This document shows positions 37,025-43,137 of a stretch of 43,137 nt of DNA, in pieces; position 1 is the first letter of the stretch, and every line of letters begins with the position of its first letter. The stretch spans positions 1 through 43,137 of the forward strand of contig JANXXX010000053.1 in NCBI GenBank assembly GCA_025350405.1, written 5' to 3'. The notes below the pieces were generated by a model. That model was not told the origin of the DNA and searched no databases. It was given only the letters and a program-made list of their open reading frames with translations. A program made the translations under genes and the position numbers. The stretch comes from Gallionella sp. GTDB taxonomy: Bacteria > Pseudomonadota > Gammaproteobacteria > Burkholderiales > Gallionellaceae.

Positions 37025-37924
37025 TTATCCTTTTGCTGCGGCTATAGTGGCAGCCACTTCCGCCGCGTAATCTTCCACCTTCTTCTCGATGCCCTCGCCC
37101 ACGACGAACATCTGGAACGCGGTCACCGAGGCACCTTTGCTCTTCAACAACTGCTCGATGGTTTGCTTGCCGTCTTCGGCTTTGACGAACACCTGGCCCA
37201 GCAGTGTCACTTCCTTGAGGAATTTCTGCACCGTACCATCGGCGATCTTCTCCAGCATCGCTTCCGGCTTACCGCCTTCGCGCGCCTTCTCGATCGCGAT
37301 ACGGCGTTCGGTTTCGATGTCGGCCGGATTCACGCCGGAAGCATCAACAGACTTGGGCTTGCTCGCCGCGATATGCATACACAGGTCGCGGCCCAGTACA
37401 TCATCACCGCCGGTGAAATTCAACAGCACGCCGATCTTGCTGCCGTGCAGATAGCTGGACAGCTTGCCGCTTGTGGTCGCATAACGCTCGATACGGCGGA
37501 TGCTGACGTTCTCGCCCAGCTTCATGATCAGCGCCTTGCGTGTTTCTTCTACACTGCCGGAGCCGTTGACGATCGCCATACCGGACAACGCAGCGATGTC
37601 AGCCGGACTATTCTTCGCCACAGTCTCGGCCACATTTTTTGCGAAAGTGACAAAGTCATCGTTCTTGGCAACAAAATCGGTTTCGCAGTTAACTTCCACC
37701 AGCGCGCCAACCTTGCCGTCTTTCGCGATAAAGGTGCTCACTACACCTTCCGCAGTCACGCGGCTGGCCGCTTTGCTTGCCTTGGCGCCGCTCTTGATAC
37801 GCATCTGCTCTTCAGCCGCCTTGATATCGCCATTGGATTCAACCAAGGCCTTTTTGCATTCCATCATACCGAGACCCGTCATCTCGCGCAGTTCCTTGAC
37901 CATACTTGCTGTAATTTCTGACAT
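37025..37924 (-). CDS. tsf: Elongation factor Ts
   Basis: The 299-aa EF-Ts is the nucleotide exchange factor for EF-Tu. The N-terminal UBA domain is [34 protein letters not shown], and the core motif [11 protein letters not shown] is intact. GGAG precedes the ATG. Usually tsf follows rpsB directly; here ilvD and a repeat lie between, so tsf needs its own promoter. Confidence 0.97.
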   Translation of the reverse strand: MSEITASMVKELREMTGLGMMECKKALVESNGDIKAAEEQMRIKSGAKASKAASRVTAEGVVSTFIAKDGKVGALVEVNCETDFVAKNDDFVTFAKNVAETVAKNSPADIAALSGMAIVNGSGSVEETRKALIMKLGENVSIRRIERYATTSGKLSSYLHGSKIGVLLNFTGGDDVLGRDLCMHIAASKPKSVDASGVNPADIETERRIAIEKAREGGKPEAMLEKIADGTVQKFLKEVTLLGQVFVKAEDGKQTIEQLLKSKGASVTAFQMFVVGEGIEKKVEDYAAEVAATIAAAKG

Positions 37925-37943
37925 CTTCTACTCCGTAATAAAT

Positions 37944-37973
37944 AATATATTTCGATAAAAATCTTCAATTCAA
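37944..37973 (-). promoter_or_regulatory. Candidate tsf promoter
   Basis: TTGAAT (37968-37973) and TATATT (37944-37949) are 18 bp apart on the minus strand. The expected start near 37937 would leave a very short leader that just includes the GGAG before tsf. It fits the need for separate transcription of tsf, but is AT-rich and could be chance. Confidence 0.35.
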
Positions 37974-37984
37974 AAACTGTTCAG

Positions 37985-38099
37985 TCCACAGATTACGCAG
38001 ATTCATTCAGGCGGGAAATTGGCTTCATCACCCAACAGATCATAACTTTCATCTTCATTCATCCTGCTTTTAATCTGTTTAATCTGCGTAATCTGCGGA
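37985..38099. repeat. CAGATT-type inverted repeat between ilvD and tsf
   Basis: TCCACAGATTACGCAGATTC (from 37985) is mirrored by a copy ending AATCTGCGTAATCTGCGGA (to 38099). The arms agree over about 19 bases with one mismatch, and there are about 60 bases between. The same family is at 19295-19411. Confidence 0.75.
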
Positions 38100-38117
38100 A
38101 AAAAAGCTTTTCACAAA

Positions 38118-39791
38118 CTAATCCGTTACCGCACCCTTGCTTGCCGTCGACACCAGCTTGGCGTATTTCGCCAGCACACCGCGCGTATAGCGCGGCGCGG
38201 GCGGTTGCCATGCGGCACGACGACGCGCCAGTTCCGCATCATTCACATTGAGTTGCAGCAAACGTAACTCCGCATCTATGGTCACCGAGTCGCCTTCATT
38301 GACCAGCGCGATCGTGCCACCCACTGCTGCTTCAGGCGCGACATGCCCGACCACCATGCCGTAAGTACCGCCGGAGAAACGGCCATCGGTAATCAGGCCG
38401 ACCGAATCGCCCAGGCCTTCGCCGATGATCGCCGAGGTCGGTGACAACATCTCGCGCATGCCGGGGCCGCCCTTGGGGCCTTCGTAACGGATGATGACCA
38501 CGTCGCCCGCTTTGATCTTCCGCGCAAGGATGGCGGCCATGCACTCTTCTTCGGATTCAAATACGCGTGCCGGGCCGGTGATCTTCGCCAGCTTGACACC
38601 GGTGATCTTGGCCACCGCGCCTTCTGTCGCGAGATTGCCCTTCAGGATTGCAAGGTGCCCCTGCGCATAGATCGGATTGTTCCACGGACGGATAACATCC
38701 TGATCCTTGCGCGGTTCGGCTGGCACATCCTTCAGTACTTCCGCAATGGTCTGCCCGGTAATGGTCATCGCATCGCCATGCAACACGCCATGCTCCAGCA
38801 ATATCTTCATCACCTGCGGAATACCGCCGGCCTGATGCAAGTCGGTCGCGACATACTGGCCGGATGGTTTCAGATCGCACAGCACGGGTACTTTCGCGCG
38901 GATGGTTTCGATGTCGTCTATGGTCAATGTCACCTGCGCGGCATGTGCAATCGCGAGCAGGTGCAGCACCGCGTTGGTGGAGCCGCCCACCGCCATCGTC
39001 ACCGCGATCGCATTCTCGAATGCCTTGCGCGTCAGTATCTGGCGCGGCAAAATTTGTTTCCTGATCGCATTCACCAGCACCTCGGCAGACTTCGCGGTAC
39101 TCTCCGCTTTTTCCAGGTCTTCCGCCGCCATCGTGGAGGAATACATCAGGCTCAGCCCCATCGCCTCGGCGTTGGAAGACATCGTATTCGCGGTGTACAT
39201 GCCGCCGCACGAACCCGCGCCGGGGCAAGCGTGGCGCTCGATCTCGGTCAGCTCGGTCTCGTCGATCTTGTGGGCGGTGTATTGCCCCACCGCCTCGAAC
39301 GCGCTCACGATGGTGAGATCGCGACCTTTGTAATGACCGGGCTTGGTGGTTCCACCGTAAACGAAAATGGACGGGATATTCAAACGCGCGATCGCGATCA
39401 TCGCGCCGGGTATGTTCTTGTCGCAGCCGCCGATGGCGAGTACGCCGTCCATGCTCTGGCCGTTGCACACGGTCTCGATCGAATCGGCGATCACCTCGCG
39501 CGACACCAGCGAAAATTTCATCCCTTCGGTGCCCATCGAGATGCCGTCCGAGATCGTGATCGTGCCGAACATCTGCGGCATCGCGCCAGCTTTTTTCAAT
39601 GCAGCTTCGGCACGCACGGCCAATGCGCCGATGCCCATATTGCACGGCGTGATGGTGCTGTGCGCATTCGCGACACCGACGATAGGCTTTTCAAAATCCT
39701 TGTCGCCAAAACCCACCGCGCGCAGCATCGCGCGATTGGGCGAACGTTGCACGCCTTGGGTGACGGTTTTGCTTCTGCGGTTGTCTGACAT
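38118..39791 (-). CDS. ilvD: Dihydroxy-acid dehydratase
   Basis: The 557-aa IlvD is an iron-sulfur dehydratase in valine, leucine and isoleucine synthesis. It has Cys in [13 protein letters not shown] and [16 protein letters not shown] (cluster ligands and catalytic block), and [21 protein letters not shown] at the C-terminus. Its position between rpsB and tsf is unusual. Only about 27 bases separate the rpsB terminator T run from its ATG, and this gap has a direct repeat of TTTATAAGC, so either it has a promoter inside the end of rpsB or it depends on read-through. No other ilv gene is nearby. Confidence 0.97.
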   Translation of the reverse strand: MSDNRRSKTVTQGVQRSPNRAMLRAVGFGDKDFEKPIVGVANAHSTITPCNMGIGALAVRAEAALKKAGAMPQMFGTITISDGISMGTEGMKFSLVSREVIADSIETVCNGQSMDGVLAIGGCDKNIPGAMIAIARLNIPSIFVYGGTTKPGHYKGRDLTIVSAFEAVGQYTAHKIDETELTEIERHACPGAGSCGGMYTANTMSSNAEAMGLSLMYSSTMAAEDLEKAESTAKSAEVLVNAIRKQILPRQILTRKAFENAIAVTMAVGGSTNAVLHLLAIAHAAQVTLTIDDIETIRAKVPVLCDLKPSGQYVATDLHQAGGIPQVMKILLEHGVLHGDAMTITGQTIAEVLKDVPAEPRKDQDVIRPWNNPIYAQGHLAILKGNLATEGAVAKITGVKLAKITGPARVFESEEECMAAILARKIKAGDVVIIRYEGPKGGPGMREMLSPTSAIIGEGLGDSVGLITDGRFSGGTYGMVVGHVAPEAAVGGTIALVNEGDSVTIDAELRLLQLNVNDAELARRRAAWQPPAPRYTRGVLAKYAKLVSTASKGAVTD

Positions 39792-39817
39792 GGTTATCGC
39801 TTATAAAAATTGCTTAT

Positions 39818-39841
39818 AAAAAAAAGGGGCTCGCGCCCCTT
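39818..39841 (-). terminator. Rho-independent terminator after rpsB
   Basis: AAGGGGC (39835-39841 complement) and GCCCCTT (39824-39830 complement) pair around a four-base loop, and the stem is followed by about eight T on the minus strand. It lies 20 bases past the rpsB stop and before ilvD. Confidence 0.88.
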
Positions 39842-39860
39842 GATTGCGCCTTATTTAAAA

Positions 39861-40583
39861 CTAGGCCGCTTGCTCGGCAACCTGCTCGACCAATTCATTC
39901 AGCGCCTGCGCACGACCTTCCAGCACTGCGTCGGCAATAGCGCGGGCATACAGACGGATCGCCTGGGTAGAGTCATCATTGCCGGGAATGATGTAGTCCA
40001 CGCCCAGCGGCGAGTTGTTGGTGTCGACGATGCCGATCACCGGGATGCCCAGCTTCTGCGCCTCGACGATTGCGCCCTTCTGGTAGCCCACGTCGATCAC
40101 GAACAGTGCGTCCGGCAAACCTTTCATATCCTTGATGCCGCCCAAGCTGCGATCCAGCTTTTCCAATTCGCGCTTCATCATCAGCGCTTCTTTCTTGGAA
40201 ACTTTTTCATTCGCGCCATCGGCAGTCATCTGCTCCAGCTCGCGCAGGCGCTTGATGGATTCCTGCACAGTCTTGTAATTGGTCAGCATGCCGCCCAACC
40301 AGCGATGATTCACGAACGGGGATTCTGCGCGTATCGCCTCTTCCTGCAAAATGTCGCGCGCCTGACGCTTGGTCGCCACGAACAGGATAGAGCCTTTTTT
40401 CGCGGACAACTTGCGCACGAAGTTCTCCGCCTCGGCGAACATCGCGACCGTCTTTTCCAGATTGATGATGTGAATTTTGTTGCGATGTCCGAAGATGAAC
40501 GGCGCCATCTTGGGATTCCAGAAACGTGTCTGGTGTCCGAAATGCACACCAGCTTCCAACATTTGACGCATAGTTACAGCCAT
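39861..40583 (-). CDS. rpsB: 30S ribosomal protein S2
   Basis: The 240-aa start at [12 protein letters not shown] follows GGAG by eight bases; 13 extra upstream residues in frame are not used. S2 signatures are [40 protein letters not shown] and [14 protein letters not shown]. It has a long leader of about 240 nt with a GC-rich promoter, a hairpin and the structured element B. It is followed by a terminator and by ilvD instead of tsf. Confidence 0.97.
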   Translation of the reverse strand: MAVTMRQMLEAGVHFGHQTRFWNPKMAPFIFGHRNKIHIINLEKTVAMFAEAENFVRKLSAKKGSILFVATKRQARDILQEEAIRAESPFVNHRWLGGMLTNYKTVQESIKRLRELEQMTADGANEKVSKKEALMMKRELEKLDRSLGGIKDMKGLPDALFVIDVGYQKGAIVEAQKLGIPVIGIVDTNNSPLGVDYIIPGNDDSTQAIRLYARAIADAVLEGRAQALNELVEQVAEQAA

Positions 40584-40608
40584 GATTAATACTCCAATGT
40601 AAGGGTTA

Positions 40609-40734
40609 ATTTCAAACCGCATTTGAAACGATAACTACGTTGGCTTCGTCTTCAGCTCCTAGCCGCACTATGTGTGCTGTCTTCGTCGCTTCATCCTCGC
40701 CGCCTTGTTCTCGATTTCAAATGCGAATTGAAAT
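40609..40734 (-). repeat. Structured inverted-repeat element upstream of rpsB (copy B)
   Basis: The arms at 40609-40631 and 40711-40734 are inverted repeats with 21 matching bases and one gap. The core holds a hairpin, GCAC-ACATA-GTGC on the minus strand (40677-40665). Copy A before smpB has GTGC-TCATA-GCAC at the same place, so two of four stem pairs change together. The arms also differ from those of copy A but stay complementary. It ends about 25 bases before the rpsB ATG, in the same orientation to its gene as copy A. Confidence 0.75.
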
Positions 40735-40758
40735 ATGAACTACCGATCGCTAGCCTGA

Positions 40759-40775
40759 CCCAATCAAAAATTGGG
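40759..40775 (-). promoter_or_regulatory. Hairpin in the rpsB leader
   Basis: CCCAAT (40759-40764) and ATTGGG (40770-40775) form a perfect 6-bp stem. It lies in the leader between promoter and element B. It has no T run, so it may serve S2 feedback or transcript stability. Confidence 0.45.
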
Positions 40776-40830
40776 CACCCCAACTTGTGCGAACGGGAAA
40801 TTTGCTCCGGACTATTCCGAAGCGGCGCGC

Positions 40831-40860
40831 ATTCTATCATCAATGCGGCATTTAGCTCAA
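40831..40860 (-). promoter_or_regulatory. Promoter of rpsB
   Basis: TTGAGC (40855-40860) and TAGAAT (40831-40836) are 18 bp apart on the minus strand, followed by GCGCGCC. The same discriminator follows the rpsF -10. Confidence 0.65.
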
Positions 40861-40891
40861 CTTAAACTGATACTTAATTAAGCCGACTGGT

Positions 40892-43137
40892 TTACTCGCG
40901 CAATATCGCCAGCGGCGGCATCCGCACTACTTGGCGCGTAGCCAGCCATCCGGCCAGCGTCACCACCGTCATCCCGCCCAAACAGCCTATCAGCCAGATC
41001 ACGATGCCCGGACGGTAAGGAATCTCCAGAACGAAACGCGCCAGCACCCAGCCCAGCAATACAGCGCCTGCGGCGGAGAACAGGCCGCTCAACAATCCCA
41101 GCACGGCGAACTCGCTCAGGTGCAGCCGCCGCAGATAGCGGCTGTCCGCCCCCAGCGTGCGCAGGATCGCGGCTTCATGGATGCGCTCGTCCTGCGTCGC
41201 CAGCAGCGCCGCATACAGCACGGCCAAGCCGCTCAGCAGCGTGAACATGAACACCGCGCTCATGGTTTGCGAGATCTGGTCCATGATGTGGCGCACCTGC
41301 TCGATCATCGCCTCGGTATCTATCATCAGCAGATTGGTGAAACTCTTGATCAGTGCGTTCGCCGCCGACGCCTTATCAGCGGGCAGATAAAAGCTCGTGA
41401 TGTAACTGGCCGGATAATCTTCCAGCATGCCGGGTGCGGCGATCACGAAAAAATTCACCTGCATCGAATCCCACTGCACCTTGCGCAGATTCACCACCTT
41501 CGCGCTGAACTGGCTTCCTGCAACATCATAGGTCAGCGTATCGCCCATGTGTATGTTCAAGGTTTTGGCAATGCCCTCCTCCACCGACAAGGCAGATGTT
41601 GCGCCTTTGGGAAACCATTCCCCTTGCACCAACTCATTACCTTTAGGCACATGATCCAACCAGGACAGGTTGGTCTCGCGCTCCACCAGCCCGCGCGCGC
41701 GCGGGTCGGGGTAATCGTCGCCGCTGATCGCGTGCTGGTTGATCGCAACCAGACGGCCGCGCACCATCGGGAATAATTCCGGCGGAGATAATTTTTGTTT
41801 CGCAAAAAAATCCAGCACCGCCGCACGCTGGTCGGGCTGCATATTAACGATGAAACGGTTGGGCGCATCCGGCGGCAGGCGCGAACGCCAGCTGTCCATC
41901 AGGTCGGCGCGAACGAAAGTCAGCAGCAGCAAGGCCATGCCGCCCAGACTGAGCGCGACGATCTGCACCGCGTTGCTGCGCCCGTGCCGCGCCAGATTCG
42001 CAAAAGCATGCTGAGCCTTGAAAGGCAATCTGGGCAAGGTGCGCACGATTAACCATGCCAGCAAACCGAACAGCAGCAAGCCCGCCAGCAATCCAACTAG
42101 CACGGTCAGTCCCAGCTTGAGCGAACCGGCCTGCCACAGGAACAGGCCGCACAGCACAGCACCGCCCGAGGCGTACAACAAACCGGTGCCCGCTTCCGGC
42201 GCGCCCAGTTCGCGGCGGATCACGCGCAATGGCGAAACGCTTTTCAATTGCCACAGCGGCAGGAAGGCGAAGCCCAGCAAAAGCGCCATACCGCTCGCGG
42301 CAGCCTGCCACATCGGCGTCCAGCCGGGTGCGGGCAACGCGGCGTCACGCATCGTGGCGATGGATTCCACCAGCACAGCCTGCGAAAGATAGCCTAGCAG
42401 CTCACCCAACAGCACGGCGCAGAAGCCGAGCAGCAGGAACTGGTAAAGGAAAATGCGCAGCACCTGCGATTGATTTGCGCCCAGGTAGCGCATCATCGCG
42501 CAGGTATCAAGATGGCGCGAAATGAAATGCCGCGCGGCCAGCGCGAGTGCAACGCCCGCCAGCACCACGGCGGTGAGCGCGGCCAAGCCGAGGAAATGTT
42601 CGGCACGTTCCAGTGCGGTGCGTATCTCCGGACGCGCATCGCGCACATCCTCGATCTTCTCGCCCACTGTTAGCCGCCCTTGTAACCAGCTTCGCAAGTC
42701 GGCCACCTGCTTCGCCTCGCCCGCCACCAGCAAACGATAATTGATGCGGCTTCCTTCCTGCACCAACCCGCTGGCAGGCAAGTCTTCTGAATTCAATATC
42801 ACGCGCGGAGCGAAACTGGCGAAGCCGACCGACTGATCCACATCGCGCACCACTTCAGCGGCCAAGCGCAAATGCAGCGCGCCTATGCCCACCTCATCGC
42901 CCAGTTGCACACCCAGCCGCTGCATCAGCCGCGCATCCGCCCACAGCGTTGCGCGCGCAGGAATCCTCCCCTCGCCCGCAAGCGGGAGAGGGGCCGGGGG
43001 AGAGGGTGCGCGACTCCCACCACCGTCATCAATAACAATCTTCCCTCGTAGCGGATAGCCTTCTTCCACCGCCAGGATTTCAGCCAGCACGCTATCCGTC
43101 TTGCCCGCCGCCATACTCGGAAAGCTTGCCGTCTCCA
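40892..43137 (-). CDS. FtsX-like ABC transporter permease (YbbP type), 5' end outside the window
   Basis: At least 747 residues are visible; the frame is open to the right edge (ETASFPSMAAG..), so the start is outside. The visible part has a periplasmic segment, then two FtsX domains with membrane helices (about eight segments in all), ending WLATRQVVRMPPLAILRE. DSVLAEILAVEEGYPLRG is typical of YbbP-type permeases, which pair with the ATPase YbbA; substrates may be lipids or lipoproteins. A GC-rich REP-like palindrome is inserted in frame and encodes SPPAPLPLAGEGR. The downstream end is separated from the rpsB promoter by about 30 bases. Confidence 0.9.
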   Translation of the reverse strand, partial: ETASFPSMAAGKTDSVLAEILAVEEGYPLRGKIVIDDGGGSRAPSPPAPLPLAGEGRIPARATLWADARLMQRLGVQLGDEVGIGALHLRLAAEVVRDVDQSVGFASFAPRVILNSEDLPASGLVQEGSRINYRLLVAGEAKQVADLRSWLQGRLTVGEKIEDVRDARPEIRTALERAEHFLGLAALTAVVLAGVALALAARHFISRHLDTCAMMRYLGANQSQVLRIFLYQFLLLGFCAVLLGELLGYLSQAVLVESIATMRDAALPAPGWTPMWQAAASGMALLLGFAFLPLWQLKSVSPLRVIRRELGAPEAGTGLLYASGGAVLCGLFLWQAGSLKLGLTVLVGLLAGLLLFGLLAWLIVRTLPRLPFKAQHAFANLARHGRSNAVQIVALSLGGMALLLLTFVRADLMDSWRSRLPPDAPNRFIVNMQPDQRAAVLDFFAKQKLSPPELFPMVRGRLVAINQHAISGDDYPDPRARGLVERETNLSWLDHVPKGNELVQGEWFPKGATSALSVEEGIAKTLNIHMGDTLTYDVAGSQFSAKVVNLRKVQWDSMQVNFFVIAAPGMLEDYPASYITSFYLPADKASAANALIKSFTNLLMIDTEAMIEQVRHIMDQISQTMSAVFMFTLLSGLAVLYAALLATQDERIHEAAILRTLGADSRYLRRLHLSEFAVLGLLSGLFSAAGAVLLGWVLARFVLEIPYRPGIVIWLIGCLGGMTVVTLAGWLATRQVVRMPPLAILRE
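42961..43010 (-). repeat. REP-like palindrome within the ABC permease gene
   Basis: CCCCTCGCCCGC (42968-42979) and GCGGGAGAGGGG (42982-42993) form a 12-bp stem with one mismatch and a two-base loop, followed by CCGGGGGAGAGGG. This matches a widespread proteobacterial intergenic repeat, usually seen in non-coding DNA. Here it is translated as PSPPAPLPLAGEGR between KIVIDDGGG and ARATLWAD. Confidence 0.75.

Noticed and set aside
38655-39788. 377-codon plus-strand frame antisense to ilvD
   Set aside because: Composition is His/Arg-rich shadow of ilvD codons; no family motif.

Overview
The window looks like a chromosomal segment of a betaproteobacterium, most likely in or near the Gallionellaceae/Nitrosomonadales. 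That placement rests on gene order (rpsB..tsf-pyrH-frr-uppS-cdsA-dxr-rseP-bamA-skp-lpxD-fabZ-lpxA-lpxB-rnhB; rnm-yciO-M50 protease-trpS-scpA-scpB; rpsF-rpsR-rplI-dnaB) and on the general look of the proteins. No rRNA or marker search was possible, so the genus is inference. Most genes are core and lie on the minus strand.

Layout. 1-190: a minus-strand tRNA-Val(GAC) with promoter and terminator; beyond it the left edge may hold the first codons of a tRNA-linked integrase. 545-3451: a plus-strand REC-PAS-PAS-GGDEF-EAL protein with an unusual C-terminal tail. 3838-7621: two small conserved proteins, dnaB, and the rpsF-rpsR-rplI operon with a clear sigma70 promoter. 7790-12112: an OmpR-type regulator and a large hybrid sensor kinase. 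12167-19259: a housekeeping operon (rnm, yciO, an outer-membrane-type protein, M50 protease, trpS, scpA, scpB, an rRNA methyltransferase). 19431-21520: rnfH-ratA divergent from smpB and msrA. 21588-24289: an HDOD protein, a TPR protein and a CopD-like membrane protein. 24388-40583: the long cell-envelope/translation cluster from rnhB back to rpsB, covering lipid A synthesis (lpxD, fabZ, lpxA, lpxB), outer-membrane assembly (bamA, skp), envelope stress protease rseP, isoprenoid and phospholipid precursors (dxr, uppS, cdsA), and translation or nucleotide genes (frr, pyrH, tsf, rpsB). 40892-43137: an FtsX-type ABC permease that runs off the right end.

The most interesting signals are non-coding or sit on top of genes. 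(1) Two related elements of about 125 bp lie directly upstream of smpB and rpsB in the same orientation. Each has its own long terminal inverted repeat and a central hairpin whose stem bases differ in a compensatory way. I cannot name this family; it is the best candidate here for an undescribed element. (2) A run of 11 G lies inside the gene for the outer-membrane-type protein and could switch it on and off by slippage. (3) ilvD sits between rpsB and tsf, which are normally adjacent, behind a strong rpsB terminator. (4) The pyrH stop region has been tandemly copied into the pyrH-frr spacer. (5) A REP-like palindrome sits in frame inside the ABC permease gene. (6) Several gaps carry two families of imperfect inverted repeats, one built on CACAGAG and one on CAGATT.
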